Assembly: GCA_035288405.1 (NCBI GenBank)
Contig: DATEAK010000249.1
Coordinates: forward strand, 1-8,393
Direction: 5' to 3'
DNA from: JACPSX01 sp035288405 [NCBI: bacterium]
GTDB taxonomy: Bacteria; JACPSX01
DNA: 8,393 bases
Part shown: positions 1 through 7,371 of the stretch, piece by piece
Layout: each line of letters begins with the position of its first letter
How positions within the stretch are numbered: the stretch's first letter is position 1
The notes under the pieces: model-generated
What the model was told of the DNA's origin: nothing
Database searches by the model: none
The model's input: only the letters and a program-made list of their open reading frames with translations
Program-made: the position numbers and the translations under genes

Positions 1-296
1 AGATGACCGCCAAGGCAAAGCAGCGGGAAAACGAGGTCGGCGGTCACCTTTACGGCGACCGAGAGGCGGGCGGGACTCAGGTCCTCCATGTCCTCAAGGA
101 GAAGAACGAGAAATACGGGATTCGTCCCGTCGGTCCGCAGCTGTATCCCAAGCACAGGATTCCCGTTGGTCTCATGCTCAAAGATCTCTTTACCTTGCGC
201 TGCGGGCTCCAGGGTAAGATTCGGGCGCTCTATCTGGCCGTCATTCATCCCAAGCGCCTGATCTACCGCTACTGGCCGTGGAGAAACGCGGCCTAG
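1..296 (+). CDS. 4Fe-4S electron-transfer subunit, HybA/DmsB-like, C-terminal part (5' end outside window)
   Basis: The reading frame is open from the left edge and ends at TAG 294-296. An in-frame ATG at position 3 is probably internal, because the residues right after it already look like the middle of a known domain. The segment HLYGDREAGGT (about 15-25 residues after that ATG) resembles the H-x-YG-x-x-E-x-GGT stretch that follows the last cluster-binding cysteines in HybA, FdhB and DmsB-type ferredoxin subunits; the cysteine motifs themselves would lie to the left of the window. The remaining tail is basic and moderately hydrophobic (LMLKDLFTL, RALYLAVIHPKRLIYRYW) with no clear membrane helix. 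The AOR gene begins 15 bases after the stop, so the two are probably co-transcribed and this protein likely passes electrons to or from AOR. Family assignment rests on one motif plus context. Confidence 0.65.
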   Translation, partial: MTAKAKQRENEVGGHLYGDREAGGTQVLHVLKEKNEKYGIRPVGPQLYPKHRIPVGLMLKDLFTLRCGLQGKIRALYLAVIHPKRLIYRYWPWRNAA

Positions 297-300
297 AAGA

Positions 301-305
301 AAGGA
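301..305 (+). promoter_or_regulatory. Ribosome binding site of the AOR gene
   Basis: AAGGA lies 6 bases before ATG 312, directly after the stop of the upstream gene. It supports the ATG at 312 over a later in-frame ATG at 372 (residue 21, in GYMGK), which many AOR proteins would start near. Confidence 0.6.
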
Positions 306-311
306 TGATCC

Positions 312-2204
312 ATGTCGAACGCTTCTGAGCTTTTTCCCCAACGGCGTCTAACCCGCCTGCCCGGCGGCTACATGGGCAAGATCCTGCGCGTCGATCTCAC
401 CACGGGGTCCATGAAAGATGAAAATCTGCCGGAAGAGCCTGTGCTGAGAAAATTCCTCGGCGGGCAGGCGCTGGCAACTTACATCCTGCTCAACGAATTG
501 TCGCTGAAGGCGACGCCATACGGCCCGGAAAACAAGGTCGTCATGATGACCGGGCCGATCACCGGGACCGGCTTCACCCCCGGCGGAACGAAGGTCACCG
601 CGGTCTATCTGAGCCCGCTGACCGATCACACCCTGGGGCGAGGCGCATCGAGCGGTTTCTGGCCTGTCTATCTCAAGGCGACCGGCTATGACGGAATCAT
701 CATCGAGGGCGCCGCTTCGAAGCCGACTTATCTATCCATCAACGATGGAGGAGCTGAGCTGCGCGATGCGGGCAGAGTGTGGGGCAAGGGAGCGAGAGAG
801 ACCGAGGATCTTCTCCGGCAAGAAGTTGGCATTAAGGACGCGAAAGTGATGTGCATCGGCCCGGCGGGGGAACATCTGGTTCACGGAGCAATGCTGTGCA
901 ACGACTATAATCACAACGCGGCCCACAGCGGCGGAGCGGTCTTCGGCTCGAAGAAACTGAAAGCCATTGTCGTTTACGGCACGGCCCGTCCCAGGCTCCA
1001 TGACCGGGAGAAGCTGATTGACGCCGGCCTTCGGTGGCGCAAGACGCTGCAGGTTTATTCGGTGGAGGACAGAAAGGACGTGGGCTACGCCAGGCAACTG
1101 GGGGCGCTACCCAATTTGAACTTCCGCAGCACGCTTATCGCTGATCACAACCGCGGCTTCGATCAGAACCGCATTACGCAGCGGCCCTGCTTCCAATGCG
1201 CCCGCCTCTGCCCCTGGGACGTGGAGATTGGCGAAGGCCCCTTCCTGGGGAAGATCGGCCACTTCAACGGGGGCGCCGAATGGATGGACACCTTCTGGAA
1301 CCTGGGCGTGAAAGGGAATGCGACTCTCTACCTCGCGGAACGGATCAATGATCTCGGCATCGAGTGCAGCCATTTCGCCTTCGGCGCTGGTGTCATGTTC
1401 GAAGCCTGGGAGAAAGGTCTCTTGGGTCCCGAGGATACCGACGGGCTGCGCTTAGAGTGGGGAAATGTGGAGGTGGTGGATCGGTTGCTAGAGATGGCTG
1501 CGCGCCGGGAGGGAAAGTGGGGCAACCTCCTGGCCGAAGGTCCTGTCGAGGTGGCTGAAGCCATCGGCGGCGATGCACCCAAGTGGGCGGTCCACACGAA
1601 GAAAGGGACTCCGGCCATGCACGACTGGCGACCCCACTTCGGCCAGATGCTGCGCGAGCTAGTGGCCAGCGGAGGCATGAAACCTCAGGGCGGTGGTACG
1701 GCGGACCCGCCTCCGGATCTCAGGTACCGTGAAAAGTGGGGCCCTCTGGACCGGGACGATCCCACCGGTTGGCCGTGGTCAAACGTACTGGCAGAGCAAT
1801 ACCGGCAGTTCTGCGGTCTCACCGGCGGCTGCTGGTTCGCTCAGATGCATCTCAAACCTGACGGCCTGAAGAGTATCGTAGATTCCTTTAATGCCACTAC
1901 CGGGTGGGACTTCGATCTTGATGAGGCACTGGTAGCCGGTCACCGCAGTATGATTTTGCAGAGCATTTTCGGCACGCAGAGGGGCTGGATCGCGGAGCAT
2001 GACTGGCAAGATGTGGGGCCGAGATTTTTGGAGCCGGTACCGGACGGAAAGTACAAAGGCTTCACCATCGCCAAATGGCTTCCCGATATGGTCTATGAAT
2101 ATTACCGTCTGTCCGGCAGGCATGAGAAATCCGGAAGGCCTTTTGTGGATACGCTGACCCAGCTCGGTCTCGAAGAGTTTAGGGAGTGGGCTCAACTCGA
2201 TTAA
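312..2204 (+). CDS. aor: Aldehyde ferredoxin oxidoreductase (tungsten/molybdenum bis-pyranopterin enzyme)
   Basis: This is a full-length 630-residue member of the AOR family, cytoplasmic enzymes that interconvert aldehydes and carboxylic acids using a tungsto- or molybdo-bis-pterin and one 4Fe-4S cluster. The N-terminal AOR fold opens with GYMGKILRVDLTTG (from about residue 19), followed by FLGGQALA and by MTGPITGTGFTPGG. The cluster motif CxxCxxxC is C293, C296 and C300; the fourth ligand is most likely C507 in GLTGGCWF, matching the late lone cysteine of the Pyrococcus enzyme. E323 (GGAEW) and H437 (HDWR) fall where the family places its active-site Glu and the H-D-x-R motif. BamB-type benzoyl-CoA reductase subunits are distant relatives, but the start of this protein reads like ordinary AOR. 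Substrate specificity is not readable. The preceding iron-sulfur gene is the likely electron partner. Confidence 0.94.
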   Translation: MSNASELFPQRRLTRLPGGYMGKILRVDLTTGSMKDENLPEEPVLRKFLGGQALATYILLNELSLKATPYGPENKVVMMTGPITGTGFTPGGTKVTAVYLSPLTDHTLGRGASSGFWPVYLKATGYDGIIIEGAASKPTYLSINDGGAELRDAGRVWGKGARETEDLLRQEVGIKDAKVMCIGPAGEHLVHGAMLCNDYNHNAAHSGGAVFGSKKLKAIVVYGTARPRLHDREKLIDAGLRWRKTLQVYSVEDRKDVGYARQLGALPNLNFRSTLIADHNRGFDQNRITQRPCFQCARLCPWDVEIGEGPFLGKIGHFNGGAEWMDTFWNLGVKGNATLYLAERINDLGIECSHFAFGAGVMFEAWEKGLLGPEDTDGLRLEWGNVEVVDRLLEMAARREGKWGNLLAEGPVEVAEAIGGDAPKWAVHTKKGTPAMHDWRPHFGQMLRELVASGGMKPQGGGTADPPPDLRYREKWGPLDRDDPTGWPWSNVLAEQYRQFCGLTGGCWFAQMHLKPDGLKSIVDSFNATTGWDFDLDEALVAGHRSMILQSIFGTQRGWIAEHDWQDVGPRFLEPVPDGKYKGFTIAKWLPDMVYEYYRLSGRHEKSGRPFVDTLTQLGLEEFREWAQLD

Positions 2205-2384
2205 CCGGCAGGAAAAAAGATTAGGTGATAACAGCCTGCTTTTGAGCCTCGGCCACCGAGAATCCCGAAAATCACCGTAATGACCGCCTACCAGCCCGCC
2301 ATTTTGGGCCGGAGAGTATCCGTCGGGTACGGTTAGGTCAACAAGAATCGATTATACTTCGATACGAGAGGTGGAAAACTGCCA
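2205..2384 (+). other. Intergenic region between AOR and hyuA
   Basis: This 180-base gap shows no convincing gene. Just after the AOR stop, GCAGG (2208-2212) can pair with CCTGC (2235-2239), followed by TTTT (2240-2243). With a 22-base loop this is at best a poor terminator. A compact hairpin CTCGG-CCA-CCGAG sits at 2248-2260 without a T tract. The right end carries a promoter candidate and the hyuA ribosome binding site. The gap suggests that hyuA-hyuB is transcribed separately from AOR, though read-through is possible. Confidence 0.5.
2333..2358 (+). promoter_or_regulatory. Weak candidate promoter for hyuA-hyuB-TAXI
   Basis: TATACT (2353-2358) is a good -10-like hexamer about 27 bases before the hyuA start. 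The nearest -35-like sequence, TTAGGT (2333-2338), is poor and spaced only 14 bases away. The -10 sits inside a short inverted repeat, ATCGA (2347-2351) and TCGAT (2359-2363), which could be a small operator or chance. Confidence 0.25.
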
Positions 2385-4457
2385 ATGATCCGGGTGACGG
2401 TTGATGTGGGAGGAACGTTTACGGACTGTCTCGTTTTGGGCGAGTCCGGAGAAATCTACGCGTTTAAGGCGCCGACAACTCCGGATGACCCGACCACAGG
2501 ATTAATTCAGGTTCTAGACAAGGCAGCGAATCATTTTCATCTCGACCTGCCACGATTCCTGGCCAACGTAGGGCTCCTGATTGCCCATGGGACCACCCTT
2601 TCGACAAACGCTTTATTGACCGGCAAGATTGCCAAGGTGGGCATTTTAGCGACGGAGGGATTTCGGGATACCATTCAGGTCCGGAGGGGCTATAAGAACA
2701 TTCGAGAATCTATGTTCAATGTGTTCGTCCCGCCTTACAGCGCTTTGGTACCCCGTTTCCTGAGACTGGGGATAAGGGAGCGGACGCTCTATACGGGGGA
2801 AATTTTTACTCCGCTCCATGAGGATGATGTCCACGCGGCGATAGCAAAGCTCAAGGCAGAGAAGGTAGAGGCCGTCGCCATTTGCTTCCTACATTCCTAC
2901 ATAAACCCTGAGCATGAGCGCAGAGCGGCTGAGATTTGCCGCCAGCAGATGAGCGGGACTTACGTGACCGCTTCCCATGAAGTTCTTCCGGTCTATCGTG
3001 AGTTCGAGCGTTTCAGCACTACAGTGGTCAGCGCTGCCATAGGTCCTATTACGGAGCATTATCTCAGAGCCCTTACCGGCAAGATGGAGGAACTCGGATT
3101 CCGCGGCGCTTTTTATCTTGTGCAGGGCGGGGGGCTTGTTCAAACCGTGGAGGAATCCATGCGTCGAGCCGTGTCGCTGATTGGCTCAGGCCCAGCGGCC
3201 GCTCCGGCGGGGGCTATCCGGTTGGGACAGATCAACGGCAGGAACAACCTTTTCTCCGTGGACATGGGTGGCACCAGTTTTGATGTCTGCCTGATCCGGC
3301 AAGGAAACATTCCCAACACGGATTTCAACTGGGTCGGCGAGGAACTGGTGGCCATGAAGATGGTCGATGTTCCCAGCGTCGGGGCGGGAGGGGGAAGCAT
3401 CGCCTGGCTCAACTCCTTGGGGCTCTTGCAAGTGGGTCCTCAGAGCGCTGGAGCCGATCCAGGACCTGCCTGCTACGGGAAGGGGGGAGCCCAGCCCACG
3501 GTCACGGACGCGGACCTGGTTTTAGGATACATCCCGGCGGACTACTTTTTGGGAGGAGAAATTGCCCTCGGGACCAAGAATGCTGAAATTGCGATTCGGG
3601 CCGTGGCCGAGCCCCTGGGTCTCGACATACCCGCCGCTGCGATGACGATCTTTACCACAGTCAACTCCGTGATGGCCGACAAGATGGTTGAGATCTCCAC
3701 CAAGCGAGGTTACGACGTACGGGACTTTGCCCTGGTGGTCGGCGGTGGCGCCGGCCCCGTTCACGGCGCTCATCTGGCTGAGCTTTTGGAGATTCCCACG
3801 GTGATCATCCCCCGCTATGCGGCCACCTACAGCGCCTTCGGGATGCTGAACATGGAGGTGGGGCGGGATTTTGCCCGCTCGGTTATTTCCCGCCGGAGCC
3901 TGCTGGATCTTGAACGGTTAAATGGGCTTTTTGCAGCGATGGAGATTGAAGCCCAGCAGGTTCTGGGGGAGATTGGGATCGCCTCCCGGGACATTGTGTT
4001 GAAGCGCTCGCTGGAGATGCGCTATTTGGGGCAGTTCCACGAGGTGGAGGTGAGCGAGGTCCCCAAGGGCACGATTGGTCCCCGGGAATTGGAGGAGATC
4101 GTGCAGGCCTTTCACCGCCGCCACCAGGATCTCTTTACGTTTAACATGCCCGAGCGGGAGGTGGAGTTCCTCAATGCCCGCCTGAAGGCCACGGCTCGGC
4201 AGGAACCCTTGCATCTAGCCGAGATTGCCCCGGCGACCGAGCCGTTAGATCGAGCCCTAAAGCGCCGGCGTCCCATGCTCTGGAGCCTGGCCCGGGGTTA
4301 TGAAGAGACTCCCGTTTACGACGGCACCCGACTGGCCTGCGGGCACCGCGTCGAAGGACCGGCGATCATTGAGGAGCCCTTGACCACGGTGGTCATACCC
4401 GACTCCTTTGTGTGCACAGTGGACAGTGTAAAAAACTACATTTTAACCCGGAGGTAG
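2385..4457 (+). CDS. hyuA: HyuA-family ATP-dependent subunit (hydantoinase A / oxoprolinase / acetone carboxylase-like)
   Basis: This 690-residue protein matches the full length of HyuA-type subunits, which bind ATP and phosphorylate the substrate so that a lactam, imide or ketone can be hydrolysed or carboxylated. The actin-like ATPase fold is clear: phosphate-1 loop DVGGTFTD at residues 7-14, HGTTLSTNALL near residue 68, phosphate-2 loop DMGGTSFD at 293-300, VGAGGGS at 332-338, GADPGPACYG at 356-365, and GGGAGPVHG at 453-461. The C-terminal domain contains RYLGQFHEVEV. The start is supported by AGAGGTGG (2367-2374), 10 bases upstream of ATG. The stop TAG is followed by hyuB after 6 bases, and the hyuB ribosome binding site lies in the last codons. 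Substrate could be a hydantoin, 5-oxoproline, a lactam, or a ketone as in acetone or acetophenone carboxylase; the sequence does not decide. Confidence 0.94.
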   Translation: MIRVTVDVGGTFTDCLVLGESGEIYAFKAPTTPDDPTTGLIQVLDKAANHFHLDLPRFLANVGLLIAHGTTLSTNALLTGKIAKVGILATEGFRDTIQVRRGYKNIRESMFNVFVPPYSALVPRFLRLGIRERTLYTGEIFTPLHEDDVHAAIAKLKAEKVEAVAICFLHSYINPEHERRAAEICRQQMSGTYVTASHEVLPVYREFERFSTTVVSAAIGPITEHYLRALTGKMEELGFRGAFYLVQGGGLVQTVEESMRRAVSLIGSGPAAAPAGAIRLGQINGRNNLFSVDMGGTSFDVCLIRQGNIPNTDFNWVGEELVAMKMVDVPSVGAGGGSIAWLNSLGLLQVGPQSAGADPGPACYGKGGAQPTVTDADLVLGYIPADYFLGGEIALGTKNAEIAIRAVAEPLGLDIPAAAMTIFTTVNSVMADKMVEISTKRGYDVRDFALVVGGGAGPVHGAHLAELLEIPTVIIPRYAATYSAFGMLNMEVGRDFARSVISRRSLLDLERLNGLFAAMEIEAQQVLGEIGIASRDIVLKRSLEMRYLGQFHEVEVSEVPKGTIGPRELEEIVQAFHRRHQDLFTFNMPEREVEFLNARLKATARQEPLHLAEIAPATEPLDRALKRRRPMLWSLARGYEETPVYDGTRLACGHRVEGPAIIEEPLTTVVIPDSFVCTVDSVKNYILTRR
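4450..4454 (+). promoter_or_regulatory. hyuB ribosome binding site inside the end of hyuA
   Basis: GGAGG lies within the final codons of hyuA, 9 bases before the hyuB ATG (4464). This arrangement is typical of translational coupling between subunits made in equal amounts. Confidence 0.7.
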
Positions 4458-4463
4458 AAGGCC

Positions 4464-6221
4464 ATGGCCCCAGCTCGAGTCGATCCGATGACGTTGTCCA
4501 CCGTGTGGCACTTCTTCCAGAACACCTGCAGGGAGATGCGCCACGTGATCGACCGCACAGCCCAGAACTACCTGATTGCTCAGCTCCACGACGTGTCCGT
4601 AGGGATCTGGGACGGCACGGGGCGCACCGTGGCGATCCCCATAGGTCTCTCGGTTCAGTACCTGGGGGGGAAGCTCTCCGTGGAGTACGTGCTGAACAAG
4701 TTCAAGGGGAACTTAAACCCCGGGGACGAGATCCTGGTCAACGACCCCTACCACGGCCACTGCTGCCACCTGCCCGATTGGGGGTTTTATCGTCCCATTT
4801 TTTACCAGGGAGAGCTTCTGTTCATTACCCTCTGTCGGGCCCACCAGATGGACACCGGGGGAGCCTATCCCGGAGGGTATTTCCCGAATGCTTACGACAT
4901 CCACGCCGAGGGGCTGTGCATTCCAGGAACCAAGGTGATGGAGGGGGATAAAGAGCGGGAAGACGTGATGGAGTTGATCCTGAACAATGTGCGCTGGCCC
5001 CAGGGGACCCGGATCGACAACTACGCCCAGATTGCCGCCACCCTGCTGTGCGAGCAGCGCATCGTGGCCCTGCTGGACAAGTACGGCAAGGAGACCGTGC
5101 TTTCCTGCGTGGAGGAGATGATGGCGCGCACGGAGAGGGCGGTGCGATCTAGCATCGAGAAGATTCCCGACGGGACTTACTACGGAGAGGCAGCCACGGA
5201 CGACGACGGCACGGAGCTCGATGTACAGGTCTGGGTGCGCTGCGAGGTCACTGTGAAGGGGGACACGCTCAAGGTGGATTTTTCCAAGAGCGACAAGCAG
5301 AGGAAGGGGTTTGTGAACTGTGTGTTCAATTCCACGTACGCCGATGCGCTCTGGGCCTTCTTCATGATCCTGGATCCTGCTTTGGGGGAGTACCATAACG
5401 AGGGGAGCTTGAGGCCCATCACGGTCGATGCGCCGCCGGGATCCGTGGTTAACGCTCAGTACCCGGCTACCGTCGGGGCTTCTCCCGTGAGCATGGGCAA
5501 CCAGATCATTCAGGCGGTCCTCAACGCCATGTCCAAGGCGATTCCCGAGCGGGCCATCGGCTCGTGGGGAATGCGCTACGGGCACTACATTTTCGGCCAG
5601 GACCCCCGCACGAACGAGAAGTACGTGGTGACCACTTTTGATATGGACGGCGGGACCGGGGCGGTCCGGGGGTTCGACGGCTTTGACGGCCCCTGCTCCC
5701 TCGGTTCCCTCGGGACAGTCAACAAGGGGAATGTAGAGGAGTTGGAGATGCGATTCCCATGGAGATACGTACGCTGGGAATTTGTTTGTGATACCGCCGG
5801 AGCGGGCACGTGGCGTGGAGGTTCGGGGATGCACTGGGAGGTGGAGAATACGGGTGGGGAGGCGGGAATCGCCACGGGGAGTTCCGATGGGGAAGTCGTG
5901 CGTGGTCCCGGCGCCCTCGGTGGAGAACCGACCGGAAACTCCCGGGCTTTTCTCATCCGGAACGGTGAGAAGACGAGAATCCAGGGTCACCGGCTTTACC
6001 AGCTCAAACCGGGCGACGTCCTGCTAAAAATCACCGGAGGAGGCGCGGGCGTTGGTGATCCGACGGAGCGCGATGCCGAAAAGGTTCGCTGGGATGTGCT
6101 CAGCGGTATGATCAGTATTCAGAGCGCGCGGGATAGATACAAAGTAGCTCTCGATCCGGTATCACTCACCGTTGATACGGAAAAGACGAAAGCGATGAGG
6201 TCTCGGAGAGGCGAAATTTAA
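4464..6221 (+). CDS. hyuB: HyuB-family metal-site subunit (hydantoinase B / oxoprolinase / acetone carboxylase-like)
   Basis: This 585-residue protein is a complete hydantoinase-B domain protein, the partner that in this superfamily completes hydrolysis or carboxylation of the substrate phosphorylated by HyuA. It begins with DPMTLSTVWHFFQNTCREM and VIDRTAQNYLIAQLHDVSVG, the usual N-terminal helix and strand. The likely metal-binding region holds NDPYHGHCCHLPD (residues 93-105), HQMDTGG (127-133) and DIHAEG (around H147 and E149). Later hallmarks are IPDGTY, ATDDDG, VDFSKSD, GTGAVRG, and a glycine-rich end TGGGAGVGDP. The A and B subunits are encoded separately here rather than fused as in eukaryotic 5-oxoprolinase. 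No small gamma subunit of acetone carboxylase follows; the next gene is a periplasmic binding protein. Function is therefore stated only to superfamily level. A long open frame on the opposite strand (4713-5990) is a shadow of GC-rich codons. Confidence 0.94.
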   Translation: MAPARVDPMTLSTVWHFFQNTCREMRHVIDRTAQNYLIAQLHDVSVGIWDGTGRTVAIPIGLSVQYLGGKLSVEYVLNKFKGNLNPGDEILVNDPYHGHCCHLPDWGFYRPIFYQGELLFITLCRAHQMDTGGAYPGGYFPNAYDIHAEGLCIPGTKVMEGDKEREDVMELILNNVRWPQGTRIDNYAQIAATLLCEQRIVALLDKYGKETVLSCVEEMMARTERAVRSSIEKIPDGTYYGEAATDDDGTELDVQVWVRCEVTVKGDTLKVDFSKSDKQRKGFVNCVFNSTYADALWAFFMILDPALGEYHNEGSLRPITVDAPPGSVVNAQYPATVGASPVSMGNQIIQAVLNAMSKAIPERAIGSWGMRYGHYIFGQDPRTNEKYVVTTFDMDGGTGAVRGFDGFDGPCSLGSLGTVNKGNVEELEMRFPWRYVRWEFVCDTAGAGTWRGGSGMHWEVENTGGEAGIATGSSDGEVVRGPGALGGEPTGNSRAFLIRNGEKTRIQGHRLYQLKPGDVLLKITGGGAGVGDPTERDAEKVRWDVLSGMISIQSARDRYKVALDPVSLTVDTEKTKAMRSRRGEI

Positions 6222-6292
6222 GGCAGGATTTCAGGCACCGGATTCACTGACGGGATTGTTTCGCCCGGGCTTTGATCCGGGGAGATCAGAAA

Positions 6293-6299
6293 GAGGAGG
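6293..6299 (+). promoter_or_regulatory. Ribosome binding site of the TAXI binding protein
   Basis: GAGGAGG ends 8 bases before ATG 6308. An in-frame GTG at 6302 would leave only 2 bases and an in-frame ATG at 6272 lies upstream of the site, so 6308 is the start. Confidence 0.75.
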
Positions 6300-6307
6300 T
6301 TGTGAAC

Positions 6308-7312
6308 ATGAGAAAATGGTTTGAGAGAATCGGCGTTGTGTTGATTGCTTCATTTGTTGTGGCGGGCTTGGCATGGACTGCTGTCCCGCGTAGCGCCTCC
6401 CTGGCGACTCACGCGGTTGGAGGTCTTTACAACGCGATGGGAATGGGCATTGCCACGGTAGTAAGCCGCCACACCTCCATGATGGTCCGGGTCCAGCCTT
6501 TCGCGGGCCCTCCGGCCTGGCTTCCCTCGATGGACTCGGGGGAAACGGAGATGGGCGTATTGACCAGCGCAGATGCCGGCACATCCTACAAGGGGATCGT
6601 CCTTTACAAGAAACCCTTTAAGAATACCCGCATCCTCGTCGTCGGCGGCGCCCTGGAGCTTACCTTTTACGTCCCTAAAGATTTGGCCGTTGAGACTGTG
6701 GCGGATCTGAGGGGAAAGAGAATCCCCACCGATTACCCGGGAATTCCTATCGCGAAGCTCTCCACGGCTGCAGCCCTCGCCACTGCGGGGCTTACGTACA
6801 ATGACATTGTAAGAGTCCCCGTCTCCGACTTGAGAGCTTCAACCCAGGCTTTCCTGGAGGGGAGAACGGATGCCGGCTGGACCTCGGTGGGGAGCCCGGA
6901 TTCAGAGGAGGTCAACGCCCGCAAAGGTGGGGTGAGATTCATTTCCGTGATCGACACACCGGAAGGGGCCAGGAGAATGGCGGAGATTTACCCGGGGAGC
7001 TACCCGAGCATAGTCAAGGCGGGATCTGCGACGGGAATTGTAAAGGACACCGTGGTACTGACCAACGACATCTATCTGGTGGGCTCTAAGCATATGGGCG
7101 ATGAGGCGGCCTATGAGGTCGTCAAGGCTCTGTGGAATTACAACCAGGAGCTGGGCACGGCCCATCCGGCTCTCAAGAAGTGGCGACGCGAGCGGATGGT
7201 CAGCAAAAATGCTTTCATCCCCTATCATCCCGGGGCGATCAAGCTCTTCCGAGAAGAGGGGATATGGAGCAAGGAGATGGAGGAGCTGCAGTCAAAGTTG
7301 CTGAGTCAGTAG
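6308..7312 (+). CDS. TAXI-family TRAP transporter solute-binding protein, secreted
   Basis: This 334-residue protein belongs to the TAXI family, periplasmic receptors that deliver organic acids or amino-acid-like solutes to TRAP permeases. A signal peptide is plain: MRKWFERIG, then a hydrophobic stretch to about residue 22 (VVLIASFVVAGLA), with cleavage likely after A22 or A25. The mature part opens with ATHAVGGLYNAMGMGIA, followed by VRVQPFAGPPAW, MGVLTSADAG, VETVADLRGKRI, and a C-terminal KALWNYNQEL ... GAIKLFREEGIW, the order seen in TAXI proteins. It follows hyuB by 86 bases and probably belongs to the same transcript, so its ligand may be the HyuAB substrate or a precursor. No DctQ/DctM-type membrane gene is adjacent: the next gene is grxD on the other strand. 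The protein may work with a permease elsewhere or as a sensor's receptor. Confidence 0.92.
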   Translation: MRKWFERIGVVLIASFVVAGLAWTAVPRSASLATHAVGGLYNAMGMGIATVVSRHTSMMVRVQPFAGPPAWLPSMDSGETEMGVLTSADAGTSYKGIVLYKKPFKNTRILVVGGALELTFYVPKDLAVETVADLRGKRIPTDYPGIPIAKLSTAAALATAGLTYNDIVRVPVSDLRASTQAFLEGRTDAGWTSVGSPDSEEVNARKGGVRFISVIDTPEGARRMAEIYPGSYPSIVKAGSATGIVKDTVVLTNDIYLVGSKHMGDEAAYEVVKALWNYNQELGTAHPALKKWRRERMVSKNAFIPYHPGAIKLFREEGIWSKEMEELQSKLLSQ

Positions 7313-7338
7313 ACGGGCGCCTCAATTTGTAACTGCCG

Positions 7339-7371
7339 GACCGCAAGAAAACTTATTTTTCGAAGGCGGTC
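7339..7371. terminator. Possible shared terminator hairpin between convergent genes
   Basis: GACCGC (7339-7344) and GCGGTC (7366-7371) form a perfect 6-bp stem, and the loop can add GAAAA (7347-7351) with TTTTC. The structure lies between the TAXI gene stop and the grxD stop and overlaps the last grxD codons. There is no clean T tract outside the stem on either strand, so this is a weak call based on its place between convergent genes only 40 bases apart. Confidence 0.3.

Noticed and set aside
4412-4951. A 179-residue + strand open frame spanning the hyuA-hyuB junction
   Set aside because: It is out of frame with both conserved genes and its composition (Arg, Pro, Ser, His) is that of a shifted reading; the hyuA and hyuB frames are intact on both sides, so no frameshift is implied.
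4713-5990. A 425-residue open frame on the - strand, opposite hyuB
   Set aside because: It has no recognisable motif or ribosome binding site, is rich in His/Pro/Gly/Arg, and lies wholly opposite a well-conserved gene. Long antisense frames are expected when GC-rich codons avoid stop complements.
6264-6281. Hairpin CCCGG / CCGGG between hyuB and the TAXI gene as a terminator
   Set aside because: The stem is only 5 bp with an 8-base loop and no T tract follows; a ribosome binding site follows instead, so read-through into the TAXI gene is more likely.
6272-6307. A 12-residue N-terminal extension of the TAXI protein from ATG 6272
   Set aside because: It would put acidic residues before the signal peptide and place the strong GAGGAGG inside the gene; ATG 6308 restores a normal signal peptide with the site correctly spaced.
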